A DNA stretch of 64,000 bases from Bacteroidales bacterium UBA3143 (GTDB lineage: Bacteria > Bacteroidota > Bacteroidia > Bacteroidales > Dysgonomonadaceae). Positions 33,835 to 42,336 of this stretch are shown here, piece by piece. The notes below the pieces were generated by a model. That model was not told the origin of the DNA. It was given only the letters and a program-made list of their open reading frames with translations, and did not search any database. The position numbers and the translations under genes were made by a program. The stretch is from NCBI GenBank assembly GCA_002364735.1, contig DEZB01000050.1:62001-126000 (forward strand). The letters are read 5' to 3'. Within the stretch, counting starts at the first letter, position 1. Every line of letters begins with the position of its first letter.

Positions 33835-35946
33835 ATGGAAGATAAGAACAAAACAAATCAACATCATAATCACAAAAATGATAGTGTTGAACATAGCAAT
33901 CACAACAAAATGAACTCACCTAAAAATAAATCTAATGATGAGAGTTCTCAGCATAAAAATCATGACAGTCATGACCACCATGATCATCATCAGATGATGA
34001 TAAAAGATTTTAGGCTTAGATTTTGGATTTCTCTCATTTTTACGCTTCCTATATTGGCACTATCGCCAATGGTTCAAGATCTATTAGGTTTCGAGTTGTT
34101 GCTTTTTGGGGAAACAGATAAGTACATTCTTTTTGGGCTATCCACTATTGTTTTCTTTTATGGTGGTTGGCCTTTTCTCAAAGGTATTGTCGATGAGCTA
34201 AAAGAAAAACAACCCGGTATGATGACATTGATAGCTGTTGCTATCACGGTTGCCTGGGGTTATAGTACTGCTACAACCTTTGGATTAGAAGGTTCTTCTT
34301 TCTTTTGGGAATTGGCAACGCTTGTTGATATTATGTTGTTAGGTCACTGGATAGAGATGAAATCAGTATTAGGTGCATCGCGTTCATTGCAAGAATTGGT
34401 GAAGCTAATGCCTTCAGAAGCCCATCTTCTTAAGAATGGTAACACTGTTGATGTTAAGTTAGATGAACTGAAAGAAGGCGACCAGGTGGTTGTTCGTCCT
34501 GGTGAAAAAATACCTGTAGACGGTTTAATAACTGATGGACAGAGCAATGTAAACGAATCAATGGTTACGGGTGAAGCAAAACCTGTAAAAAAAGAGAAGA
34601 ATAACAAGGTTATTGGCGGTACTATCAATGGTAATGGTTCGCTCACTGTAAAGGTAGAACAAGTGGGAGAAAACGCCTATCTTAACAAAGTAATAACAAT
34701 GGTGCGCGATGCGCAAAGCGTGAAATCAAAAACCCAAAACTTGGCTGATAGAATTGCATTCTGGCTTACAATTATTGCTTTATCGGTTGGGTTTGCCACA
34801 CTTGCTACATGGCTTCTTTTAGGTAAAGAATTCAGTTTTGCTATGGAGCGTATGGCCACTGTAATGGTTATAGCTTGTCCCCATGCCTTAGGACTTGCAG
34901 TGCCATTGGTAGTTGCTATATCTACCTCTATTTCTGCACAACGTGGATTGCTTATTCGCAACCGAACAGCTTTTGAGAATTCAAGAAAAATAACAATGAT
35001 GGTTTTTGATAAAACAGGAACCCTCACAAAAGGAAATTTTGGTGTTACACGTCTTGGAAGCTTCATGGATGATTTTGATGACAATACTATTCTGAAATAT
35101 GCGGGTGCATTAGAGTCAAAATCCGAGCATCCTCTTGCTATGGGTATAATGCATAAAGTAAAGGAGGGTGAAATTGAAATTCCAGAAGTTAATAATTTTA
35201 ATGCTATTACTGGTAAAGGAATTGAAGGAGAAGTTGGAAGCAAAAATATAAAAGTTGTAAGTCCAGGTTATCTCAAAGATAAGAAGGTTGATATACCTGA
35301 CAGTGCATATAAAAATGAAGCAGAAACTGTTGTTTTTGTTTTAATAGACGATAAACTTGCAGGTTTTATAGCGATGTCAGACGAGATTAGAGACGAGTCT
35401 TTTAATGCAATTAAAACGCTCAAAGAAAATAACATCAAATGCATCATGATGACTGGCGATAATGAAATTGTAGCCAAGAGTGTGAGTGATGAACTACAGC
35501 TTGACGGTTATTTCTCAGGCCTGTTGCCTGATCAGAAATTGGAAAAAATAAAAGAGTTTCAACAAAAAGGTGAGTTTGTTGCCATGACAGGCGACGGAAT
35601 CAATGATGCTCCTGCACTTGCAACTGCGGATGTAGGCATTGCTGTAGGTAGTGGGACAGATGTAGCTGCCGAAACTGCTGATATAATATTAGTGAATAGC
35701 AATCCACAAGATATTACTACGCTTGTGCTTTTTGGAAAAGCAACTTACAAAAAAATGATTCAAAACTTTATTTGGGCAACCGGGTATAACGTTGTAGCAA
35801 TTCCGCTCGCAGCTGGAGTTTTATATGGTGCAGGAATATTAATTAGCCCCGCAATGGGAGCAGTCTTTATGAGTTTAAGCACCATTATTGTAGCTCTGAA
35901 TGCTCAGTTACTGAAAAAGAGAATGAAAGTTGTAGAAGAAGATTAG
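33835..35946 (+). CDS. copB: CopB-type P1B-3 ATPase (CPH motif) with His-rich N-terminus
   Basis: A 703-residue P-type ATPase. The first 55 residues are rich in His and Asn (HHNHKNDSVEHSNHNK ... HDHHDHHQMM). The core has ACPHALGLAVP (Cys-Pro-His near 349), DKTGTL, SEHPLAMG and GDGINDAPAL. CPH ATPases of this subclass (P1B-3) act on Cu(I), Cu(II) or Ag(I). It complements the CPC-type enzyme at 30948. No HMA domain is present. Confidence 0.92.
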   Translation: MEDKNKTNQHHNHKNDSVEHSNHNKMNSPKNKSNDESSQHKNHDSHDHHDHHQMMIKDFRLRFWISLIFTLPILALSPMVQDLLGFELLLFGETDKYILFGLSTIVFFYGGWPFLKGIVDELKEKQPGMMTLIAVAITVAWGYSTATTFGLEGSSFFWELATLVDIMLLGHWIEMKSVLGASRSLQELVKLMPSEAHLLKNGNTVDVKLDELKEGDQVVVRPGEKIPVDGLITDGQSNVNESMVTGEAKPVKKEKNNKVIGGTINGNGSLTVKVEQVGENAYLNKVITMVRDAQSVKSKTQNLADRIAFWLTIIALSVGFATLATWLLLGKEFSFAMERMATVMVIACPHALGLAVPLVVAISTSISAQRGLLIRNRTAFENSRKITMMVFDKTGTLTKGNFGVTRLGSFMDDFDDNTILKYAGALESKSEHPLAMGIMHKVKEGEIEIPEVNNFNAITGKGIEGEVGSKNIKVVSPGYLKDKKVDIPDSAYKNEAETVVFVLIDDKLAGFIAMSDEIRDESFNAIKTLKENNIKCIMMTGDNEIVAKSVSDELQLDGYFSGLLPDQKLEKIKEFQQKGEFVAMTGDGINDAPALATADVGIAVGSGTDVAAETADIILVNSNPQDITTLVLFGKATYKKMIQNFIWATGYNVVAIPLAAGVLYGAGILISPAMGAVFMSLSTIIVALNAQLLKKRMKVVEED

Positions 35947-36002
35947 ATCTTTAAAAGAAATGATTTTGCTTAGTATAGCTTTCTTATAAATCATTTGATT
36001 CT

Positions 36003-36148
36003 ATGAGTCTACTCCGAAAACCCACAATTGCTGATTATTAAAATTTTTCAGCGCCTTGTCCTTGAAAGGAAGTCCTAATAATCAGCACTCAGCCAAAGTC
36101 TCCTTTAGGTTATTTAATGTCCTAGAGCAAGATGATTGACCTTTCGGA
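36003..36148. ncRNA. Structured element with a three-way junction
   Basis: A 17-bp closing stem (36003-36019 with 36132-36148, one G-U wobble), a perfect 11-bp stem GCTGATTATTA (36030-36040) / TAATAATCAGC (36076-36086) capped by TCCTT/AAGGA, and a third 7-bp stem CTTTAGG (36103-36109) / CCTAGAG (36121-36127, one wobble). It lies between the CopB gene and the small gene at 36342, in a 395-base gap. A folded RNA is my reading; a small inverted-repeat transposon is the alternative, since TTCTAT occurs on both sides. No family is recognised. Downstream, TAAATTTG at 36282-36289 may be the -7 element of the next gene. Confidence 0.6.
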
Positions 36149-36341
36149 GTGGACTCATTCTATTGAAATAAAAAACTCTTAAAAGACTATATTCTAATAA
36201 TGAAGTCCGGTACACTGACGTAGTTTCATCTGAATGTTGCAAGTCTAGGTTTGGTGACACCTAATTTAAACAAACAACATTTAAATTTGGACTTGTGGTT
36301 CTTCAATATTAAAACATGAATTTTCTAAAACTAATGAAATT

Positions 36342-36650
36342 ATGAAAGTTGCAATTTTTATAAAAAATAATGAGTTAACTGTATTACATGAAGAAAATGC
36401 TCATGTAATTATATTCAACCTGAAAGACGATAAAGTTATTGGAGTTAAAAATATAGTTTTGGAGAAACAAACTAATGATTTTATTGTTAATTGGTTAATC
36501 CGTAATTCTATAGATCAAATCTATATTTCGGAAATTAACGATCAGATTCTTCAAAGAATTAAATCTAAAGGTGTTGAAATAAAAACTCTCGAATCTCTAA
36601 AAAACGATAAATTATACAATACACTTGCTTTTTCTTCTTTTAAATTTTAA
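36342..36650 (+). CDS. NifX/NifB-like small protein (dinitrogenase cofactor-biosynthesis fold)
   Basis: A 102-residue soluble protein: MKVAIFIKNNELTVLHEENAHVIIFNLKDDKVIGVKNI at the start and FIVNWLIRNSIDQIYISEINDQILQRIKSKGVEIKTLESL at the end. This pattern matches the RNaseH-like fold of the NifX/NafY/NifB-C family. No nitrogenase genes are near. Such stand-alone proteins occur with metal genes, but a function is not known. It is the last gene of the cargo before the mob operon. Confidence 0.55.
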   Translation: MKVAIFIKNNELTVLHEENAHVIIFNLKDDKVIGVKNIVLEKQTNDFIVNWLIRNSIDQIYISEINDQILQRIKSKGVEIKTLESLKNDKLYNTLAFSSFKF

Positions 36651-36663
36651 AAAGTTGATAACT

Positions 36664-36688
36664 CTTCAAACAATGTGCTTTTTTGAAG
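36664..36688. terminator. Bidirectional terminator-like hairpin between convergent genes
   Basis: CTTCAAA (36664-36670) pairs with TTTGAAG (36682-36688) around an 11-base loop. It lies between the plus-strand NifX-like gene and the minus-strand mobC gene, whose ends converge. T-runs are short on both sides. Confidence 0.45.
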
Positions 36689-36769
36689 AATTCGTTTAAT
36701 AAATAGAATCAGAACTTCTACTATAGAATGATTTTGGATTTGATTTAATTTGCGAATTTAAAAGTTGAC

Positions 36770-38776
36770 TTATTCTCGCTTCACCAAATGCTTCAAACTA
36801 TCATCACTTTTTATTCTTTCCATTTCACGTTCTATTAACTCTTTAATATCTTGTTTTATTTGTCGGTAATTATTTCCAATTTCCTCTTGCATGGTATCGT
36901 TCCCATTCTCATCAACAAAATCCATTATATCGGGGATTTTCTGGTATGTTTTTGTTTCTTCTGCAACACGAGAATTATCCACCACAATTTCACAATGAAA
37001 TATCTTTTGCTCAATACGCTCTTCAAAATTATCACTGACAGCACCTACAAACATACCTTGTGTAAGATTACTAATCTTGGATGCAGGGATAAGACTATCC
37101 AACTGTGTGGAAATAGAAGTGGATTTATCATTGCGATTAATGGTCATTGATTGGCGTTGTTGCAATACTTTGCCAAAACGCTCCGATAAGGTTTTGGCTG
37201 TTTCACCTACTACTTGCCCAGAAAAGATATTACCAACCGTATTTTGAATAACTTTACTTTCTTTATCTCCATAATCACGTGTAAGCTGACTGTAATCCTG
37301 AAAGCCTAAACAAACGGCTACTTTGTTGCTTCGTGCAGTAGCAATCAGGTTATCCAATCCTCGAAAATAAATGGTCGGTAATTCATCGATGATAACACTG
37401 CTTTTGAGTTGTCCTTTTTTATTGATTAGTTTTACAATTCTTGAATTATATAATCCCAATGCAGCTGAATAGATATTCTGACGGTCAGGATTATTTCCTA
37501 CACACAATATTTTCGGTTCATTTGGATTGTTAATGTCCAATGTGAAATCATTACCTGTCATCACCCAGTATAATTGCGGAGAAATCATTCTGGAAAGTGG
37601 TATTTTAGCACTTGCAATTTGACCCTGCAATTGGTCTTGTGCTCCTCCTTCCCAAGCATCCATAAAAGGAGAGAGGTAGTTTTCCAATTCAGGATAACTC
37701 GTCAGAATTGTAAAGGTATCTGCATATCTTTTATTCAAGAACTCGATGGCGTGCGGAAAAGTACAGTACTTACCGTTTTCGTAAATTTTCAGGTACCAAA
37801 TAATGGCTGCCAGCAGAATTATCGGACTCTCCACAAAGAAGTCCCCTTGCTTTTGTATCCATGTACGGTTTAAGTTCAACATGATGGTGTAAGCACATTC
37901 GTACGCATCAGAAATATCGGTCATAAACAAGGGATTAATTGGGTTGCAACGGTGGCTTTTTCGTGGATTATCAAAATTAATCACATAAAACTTCGGTCGC
38001 ACTTTATATGTATCCAAATGAGTCAACAGGTGGTTATAAGCGATAATAGAGAGATCATCAAACTTAAAATCATAAATATACATGGCAAATCCTTTTTCTA
38101 TTTGCTGCTTGATGTAGTTATTGATTACAGCGTAGGATTTCCCACTGCCTGGAGTACCCAGTACAATGGTTGCCCGAAAAGGATTGACAACGTTAATCCA
38201 ACCTTTTTGCCATCTCTTCTGATAATAAAACCGGGTAGGCAAATTTATAGAATAGACGTTTTCCATTAATCGCGTTTCTTGTGCAAAGCTTTCATTCTCT
38301 ATATTAAAGACATCTTCCATCAGGTTATTTTTCAATATGCGACTAATCCATAATCCTGCTTTTAATAAGAAAATATAACCCACTGATAGGGTAAAGATAT
38401 AGCATGCTGCAATTGTTTCAGTTGATAATTGTAATGTTAGAATCCAATAGTTGAAGAAAAAAAATAGTATGCCTGTGCCTAAAGCTCCAGAGATTTTACG
38501 CCACGATATGTTTTCATTTTTCACTCCCCTTGTACCCAAAGAAGACAACGCCAAAAACAGAATGCTAAACAATTTCGTCCATAACGGAAGCGAAAACAGT
38601 CCGGCTGTGCGCTGAAAGTTTGTCAAAATCTTGTCTAAAGTACCAATCGTTATATTCCACTGATTAAAGGCTTCGTAACAAAACCAATAACAGTGAATTA
38701 CTAGAAATAGAATACTAATGGCACGCATAAACTCCATGGTCTTTGCCAAACCTCTTAAATCGTCTTCGTTTTGCAT
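36770..38776 (-). CDS. mobC: MobC / TraG-TraD-type coupling ATPase of the conjugative transposon
   Basis: A 668-residue type IV coupling protein that links the relaxosome to the secretion channel. The N-terminal half has several membrane helices (about 15-150). Walker A is LGTPGSGKS (207-214), followed by a Walker B-like SVIIDELPTIYFRG (about 455), and AFRL-type contact sequences. It is the last gene of the mob operon on the minus strand (order mobA, mobB, mobC). DNA transfer of the ICE would need it together with the TraG ATPase. Confidence 0.92.
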   Translation of the reverse strand: MQNEDDLRGLAKTMEFMRAISILFLVIHCYWFCYEAFNQWNITIGTLDKILTNFQRTAGLFSLPLWTKLFSILFLALSSLGTRGVKNENISWRKISGALGTGILFFFFNYWILTLQLSTETIAACYIFTLSVGYIFLLKAGLWISRILKNNLMEDVFNIENESFAQETRLMENVYSINLPTRFYYQKRWQKGWINVVNPFRATIVLGTPGSGKSYAVINNYIKQQIEKGFAMYIYDFKFDDLSIIAYNHLLTHLDTYKVRPKFYVINFDNPRKSHRCNPINPLFMTDISDAYECAYTIMLNLNRTWIQKQGDFFVESPIILLAAIIWYLKIYENGKYCTFPHAIEFLNKRYADTFTILTSYPELENYLSPFMDAWEGGAQDQLQGQIASAKIPLSRMISPQLYWVMTGNDFTLDINNPNEPKILCVGNNPDRQNIYSAALGLYNSRIVKLINKKGQLKSSVIIDELPTIYFRGLDNLIATARSNKVAVCLGFQDYSQLTRDYGDKESKVIQNTVGNIFSGQVVGETAKTLSERFGKVLQQRQSMTINRNDKSTSISTQLDSLIPASKISNLTQGMFVGAVSDNFEERIEQKIFHCEIVVDNSRVAEETKTYQKIPDIMDFVDENGNDTMQEEIGNNYRQIKQDIKELIEREMERIKSDDSLKHLVKRE

Positions 38777-38814
38777 AGTTGTTTCTTTGTTTACGGTTTT
38801 ATTGATTGTTTTCT

Positions 38815-40104
38815 TTATCGCTTTCTTCTTCTCTTCTTTCCTGAATGGAGTCGGCGCATCTTTCGCTGAAATGCCAACTCTTTGTAATCAACTCCATGTG
38901 CAGTCAACTCAATTAGGTTCTCCAAATCATCGGACAAGAGCTCTTCGAGCAATGTTTCTGTTACTTCATCTGAAGGTTTTGATGGTGCCATTTCCTGTTT
39001 AAAGGATTGTTGTTGCAAATTCTCTTTTGATTGTTTCTCTCGGTTATCAAACGGATTTATTCCTGAACCATTAAAATATTCATGAAACACATTGGCAGAA
39101 AAGTTCTTTCCAAAGCGAGAACCATTTTGCACTGCTTTTTCTGCATGATTGATAAAAGTTACCCCATAGATACGTTCTGCTTCATTTTCTCGGATTACTA
39201 CATCTACCCCTTTTGATTTTAATTTTTCAATAAAAGCACTTCTGTTCGGATTTTCTTGCATTACTTCTCGAATGTATTGTGCCGTTTTTGAGTTCGGTTT
39301 TCCAACTTTTAAGGCCATTTTATCTTTTTCAAATTTCTTGGATAGTTCAGCAAAACCTACGTCTCTTCCGATGCGAGATGACTTAACGGGAACCGACACT
39401 TTCTCTCCATTTGCGCCCGTAATAAAATAGAGCAGTCCAGTGTAAGACTTTCCGCGATGTTCTCCTTTGACCACTTCCGAAGTAACATTGTAAAGAGCTA
39501 ACAACGCATTCATTTCGCCCAACGATTGAAATTGATAGTTCTTCACTAGTGGTCGTACAATACCCGCAATCTGCTTTTTAATATTGCCTTTGCTGATGTC
39601 AGCTTTGCGTACTTCGTCGAACGTTGTTCGCTGCCGATCATTGGCAACAATAAGGTGATACTTCTGTTCCAATTCATTGGTAATTTCCTTGCTTCTTCGG
39701 TGTTCAAAAGCATCGTTTAGTTTCTTCCCTGCTGCATCCACACGCAAGGAAACAATATGAATATGTTCCCGTGCCAAATCTTCGTGTTTGAAAATGATAT
39801 AGGGCTGATTGCCATACCCCAATTTCTCCAAGTATTCCCTACTGATTGCTTCCATTTGTTCGTCATTTAATTTGTCGTCCGGATGTGGATTGAGCGAAAT
39901 GTGGATAATGGGCTTTTTGGTACGAATATCTTGTGGCAGATGCATTTGAAAATCTGCCAATGCTTGCTGTAATGTCGTGGTTCCATTTTCATTAACACTA
40001 AGTCGAGATACCGCCAACACTTTTGCTTCTTTGTCTTTGATCTTCTCAAAGTTATAAGCAAGCACTCCGTAAAGCTTATTGCTCACGCCTATCTTTGCAA
40101 CCAT
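38815..40104 (-). CDS. mobB: MobB relaxase
   Basis: A 429-residue relaxase that nicks DNA at oriT and stays attached to the 5' end. The N-terminal domain holds HEDLAREHIHIVSLRVD (His107, His114, His116), a HUH-like metal-binding motif of mobilisation nucleases, and an early Tyr (LYGVLAYNFE, Tyr12/17) as candidate nucleophile. The C-terminus is basic and disordered. It overlaps mobA by 16 bases. The oriT hairpin lies upstream of the two genes. Confidence 0.92.
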   Translation of the reverse strand: MVAKIGVSNKLYGVLAYNFEKIKDKEAKVLAVSRLSVNENGTTTLQQALADFQMHLPQDIRTKKPIIHISLNPHPDDKLNDEQMEAISREYLEKLGYGNQPYIIFKHEDLAREHIHIVSLRVDAAGKKLNDAFEHRRSKEITNELEQKYHLIVANDRQRTTFDEVRKADISKGNIKKQIAGIVRPLVKNYQFQSLGEMNALLALYNVTSEVVKGEHRGKSYTGLLYFITGANGEKVSVPVKSSRIGRDVGFAELSKKFEKDKMALKVGKPNSKTAQYIREVMQENPNRSAFIEKLKSKGVDVVIRENEAERIYGVTFINHAEKAVQNGSRFGKNFSANVFHEYFNGSGINPFDNREKQSKENLQQQSFKQEMAPSKPSDEVTETLLEELLSDDLENLIELTAHGVDYKELAFQRKMRRLHSGKKRRRKR

Positions 40105-40544
40105 TGTTTGAATGCTTCATTTTGCGCTTTAATCTCGTTTCCAACTTCGATCAATTCAGAGGTGATCAGGTTCAATTTTTCAAGTAATGTCCAGGCTACT
40201 TTGTCCGAATAACGGGTGTGCATCATTTTTACCACTTGGTTGTAATTAACTCCCAAAGAACGGAAAAGTGCAACAGTTTCTGTAAGCTTGTTGTAATAAT
40301 CAACGGCTGCTTTGTCAATGGTTATTACTTTAAAGGGTTCTAAAAATATCCGTTTGCGGATAAAATTACTCTTGCGTTTCATTCCCGATTGCTCGAAAAG
40401 ATGCAAAAAGCGATCGTATTCTTCACCAGTGAATCGAATAGTATAACGATAAATCGCCGGGTCAAGTGTAGTTTTTTTCCCTCTTAAACGTGAAGTTCTA
40501 ACTTCTTTCTTGTCTGTTTTTTTAACGCTGTTCATGTTCAACAT
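40089..40544 (-). CDS. mobA: MobA relaxosome accessory protein
   Basis: A 151-residue basic protein of the plasmid-mobilisation accessory family. Starts considered: ATG 40544 (MLNMNSVKK) and 40535; the longer open frame that begins at 40706 runs through the oriT hairpin and is less likely. The core YRYTIRFTGEEYDRFLHLFEQSG is a ribbon-helix-helix-like DNA-binding segment; the remainder is helical (GVNYNQVVKMMHTRYSDK). It would bind oriT next to its own gene and help the relaxase. Confidence 0.85.
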   Translation of the reverse strand: MLNMNSVKKTDKKEVRTSRLRGKKTTLDPAIYRYTIRFTGEEYDRFLHLFEQSGMKRKSNFIRKRIFLEPFKVITIDKAAVDYYNKLTETVALFRSLGVNYNQVVKMMHTRYSDKVAWTLLEKLNLITSELIEVGNEIKAQNEAFKQWLQR

Positions 40545-40611
40545 CTTTTTTAATTGATACTTTTTTATTGGTGTTGCGACTTTGGAGCAATACCGTCTCC
40601 CCGACCTTAGG

Positions 40612-40666
40612 GGCAAGGAGTCTTTGTCTGCCAAAAGCATTTTGTCAGCCAAAGACACACCTTGCC
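40612..40666. other. Putative oriT: nested inverted repeat upstream of mobA
   Basis: GGCAAGG (40612-40618) pairs with CCTTGCC (40660-40666); inside, CTTTG (40622-40626) pairs with CAAAG (40650-40654), and CAAAA/TTTTG (40632-40636 / 40640-40644) form the tip. Such a branched hairpin directly upstream of the relaxase genes is the usual form of an origin of transfer. The nick site cannot be placed from the sequence alone. Confidence 0.6.
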
Positions 40667-40760
40667 GTTGTCCTTCGATAACATAGAAAGCGGAGCTTTT
40701 CAGCATAGCGTAGATTTTCGTTTTTTAGGTTGCGTATGTTCTGCTTTAAAGTCGATGGTG

Positions 40761-40838
40761 CAAAGTTAAGTAGTTCTAACGTCTCTATTGACAGGGTTTT
40801 ATGCGACATCCAATGACTACAAGCGACGATAGACGACA
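40761..40838 (-). promoter_or_regulatory. mob-operon promoter with 10-bp-phased TGTCG-type repeats
   Basis: On the minus strand the -7 element is TAACTTTG (plus-strand 40761-40768). Farther upstream on that strand four related 5-mers are spaced exactly 10 bases, at 40804 (CGACA), 40814 (TGACT), 40824 (CGACG) and 40834 (CGACA) as read on plus. No good -33 is visible. A phased TGTCG set also precedes the DUF3945 -7 at 5740, at about the same distance but on the opposite strand. I infer a shared ICE activator. Confidence 0.45.
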
Positions 40839-40886
40839 CACAGTAGAAACGTGTATGAATTCTCTGTTTATTTGCGAGTAGCAATG

Positions 40887-41086
40887 CATAAATGGATACA
40901 CACATAATTACACAAATGTATAATTGCACAAATACACAAATGCACACATACATAATTGCACAAATGCACGTATGTATAATTGGACTCACGCACAAATGAA
41001 TATATACATAACTGCAGATATGCACGAATGCAAGTATACGCAGATTCATATATGCATAAATACACTTATGCAACTATATATACAAG
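40887..41086. repeat. 25-unit array of degenerate 8-bp repeats (consensus CAYAAATG / CATAATTG)
   Basis: From 40887 the sequence divides into consecutive 8-base units, such as CATAAATG, CACAAATG, TATAATTG, CACACATA, CATAACTG, CATATATG. About 25 units can be read without a frame change. CACAAATG occurs at least five times and TATAATTG/CATAATTG several times. Eight is not a multiple of three, so it is not coding, although it creates long open frames on the minus strand. It lies between the mob promoter and traA, next to oriT. Iteron-like protein binding sites are an inference. Confidence 0.8.
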
Positions 41087-41114
41087 CTATAATAAATAAC
41101 TAAACAAAAATGAG

Positions 41115-41876
41115 ATGAAAAGCAAGACAAAATTTATCGGTATTGGCGCACAAAAAGGGGGAGTCGGGAAAAGTTCCATAACAACACTTTTAGCCGGTTA
41201 CCTCTATTATACACAAGGGTATAATCTGGGCGTAATTGATTGTGATTATCCGCAACACAGTGTGTTGGGATTACGACAAAGAGACAGGCAAGAATTGGAA
41301 GCAAATCCTCAAAAAATGGAAGCTGCAACCAATCATTTTAAACAGTTAGGACGTAAATCCTATCCTATCATTGCAGCTACAGCAGAAACAGCCATTCTCG
41401 AAGCTGAGAAGTTGATACAAATAAGTATTGATGCGCCTGACATTATCTTCTTTGATTTGCCTGGCAGCATTGATGTTCCCGGAGTATTGGCATTGAGCTT
41501 GGAATTGGATTATATATTTTCTCCAATGTTTCCCGATATGCAAACACTCGAAAGTGCATTGAGCTACGTACAACTGCTGCGCGATTATGGCGTAATGAAA
41601 ACAGATATGCCCCTTAAAAAAGTCTGTCTTTTTTGGAACCGTGTGGATGGAAGAGAAAAAACAGCACTTATAGACCTTTACAACCAATTTTTAAGAGAGG
41701 AAGGGTTTGTCGTGCTTGCCACTTTTCTGCCCAATAGTGTACGATTTAACAAAGAAGCAACACACAATGATGGTGCTGTTTTTCGTTCTACCTATTACCC
41801 TCCTGATAAACGACTGCTCAAAGGGAGTAACATCGAAGAGTTGGCTTTTGAAATTACACAAATCATTAACGAATAG
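41115..41876 (+). CDS. traA: TraA, ParA-family ATPase of the conjugative transposon
   Basis: A 253-residue P-loop ATPase with the deviant Walker A KGGVGKSS (about residues 13-20) of ParA/MinD proteins, then YNLGVIDCDYPQHSV and IIFFDLPGS. Start at ATG 41115. It leads the plus-strand tra operon. ParA-type TraA proteins in Bacteroides elements are thought to position or maintain the element. The 8-bp array just upstream would suit a binding region for a partner protein. Confidence 0.9.
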   Translation: MKSKTKFIGIGAQKGGVGKSSITTLLAGYLYYTQGYNLGVIDCDYPQHSVLGLRQRDRQELEANPQKMEAATNHFKQLGRKSYPIIAATAETAILEAEKLIQISIDAPDIIFFDLPGSIDVPGVLALSLELDYIFSPMFPDMQTLESALSYVQLLRDYGVMKTDMPLKKVCLFWNRVDGREKTALIDLYNQFLREEGFVVLATFLPNSVRFNKEATHNDGAVFRSTYYPPDKRLLKGSNIEELAFEITQIINE

Positions 41877-41883
41877 AATAGGT

Positions 41884-42336
41884 ATGGCTAAAAGAAAAAT
41901 TGACGAAAATTTGATGAAAGAGATGGTATCCAAAGGATTTAATCGCCGTCCCGGCACACTTGCTAACAATAAGACACCTTTTGAAGATCCGTTGGATAGT
42001 TTGCCACTTACCTCAAATGAAGTGCCAAACAGAGAAGAGAAATCGGAGACCGAAAAAGAAAGACCTTTACCAACAAATGAGCAAGAATCGGAAATGAATA
42101 TGGAACGATACAGTTCTTTGTTCTTGCAACCGATAAAATTTACTGACAGATCCAATTTTAGTATACACCGTAAGACATTGAACCATTTGCGAGCTGTTTT
42201 AGAAGATACAGGAAGAACCACAACATTGACCGGATTAATTGAGAACATTCTCAATCATCATCTTCATGAATATAAAGAGCTGATCAATAAATCAACGGCT
42301 AAAAATATCCGTAAGCAAACACTTACCAACCTATGA
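41884..42336 (+). CDS. DUF3408 conjugative transposon protein (TraB-like)
   Basis: A 150-residue protein starting at MAKRKIDENLM (ATG 41884, 7 bases after the traA stop; a longer in-frame extension upstream overlaps traA and is unlikely). A DUF3408-type C-terminus: FSIHRKTLNHLRAVLEDTGRTTTLTGLIENILNHHL, which resembles a ribbon-helix-helix DNA-binding domain. The N-terminus is acidic and disordered. Together with TraA it may form a ParA/ParB-like pair. It overlaps the next gene by 4 bases. Confidence 0.82.
   Translation: MAKRKIDENLMKEMVSKGFNRRPGTLANNKTPFEDPLDSLPLTSNEVPNREEKSETEKERPLPTNEQESEMNMERYSSLFLQPIKFTDRSNFSIHRKTLNHLRAVLEDTGRTTTLTGLIENILNHHLHEYKELINKSTAKNIRKQTLTNL

Noticed and set aside
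40645..41073. 142-codon minus-strand frame with repetitive Tyr/Ile/Cys/Val/His peptide
   Set aside because: It is the translation of the 8-bp repeat array; a period of 8 gives a repetitive peptide in any frame free of stops.
40887..41086. CRISPR-like array
   Set aside because: Units are 8 bases and contiguous without spacers, so it is a degenerate tandem repeat, not CRISPR.
41707..41883. N-terminal extension of the DUF3408 gene into traA
   Set aside because: It overlaps the well-supported traA 3' end in another frame; MAKRKIDENL at 41884 is the expected start.
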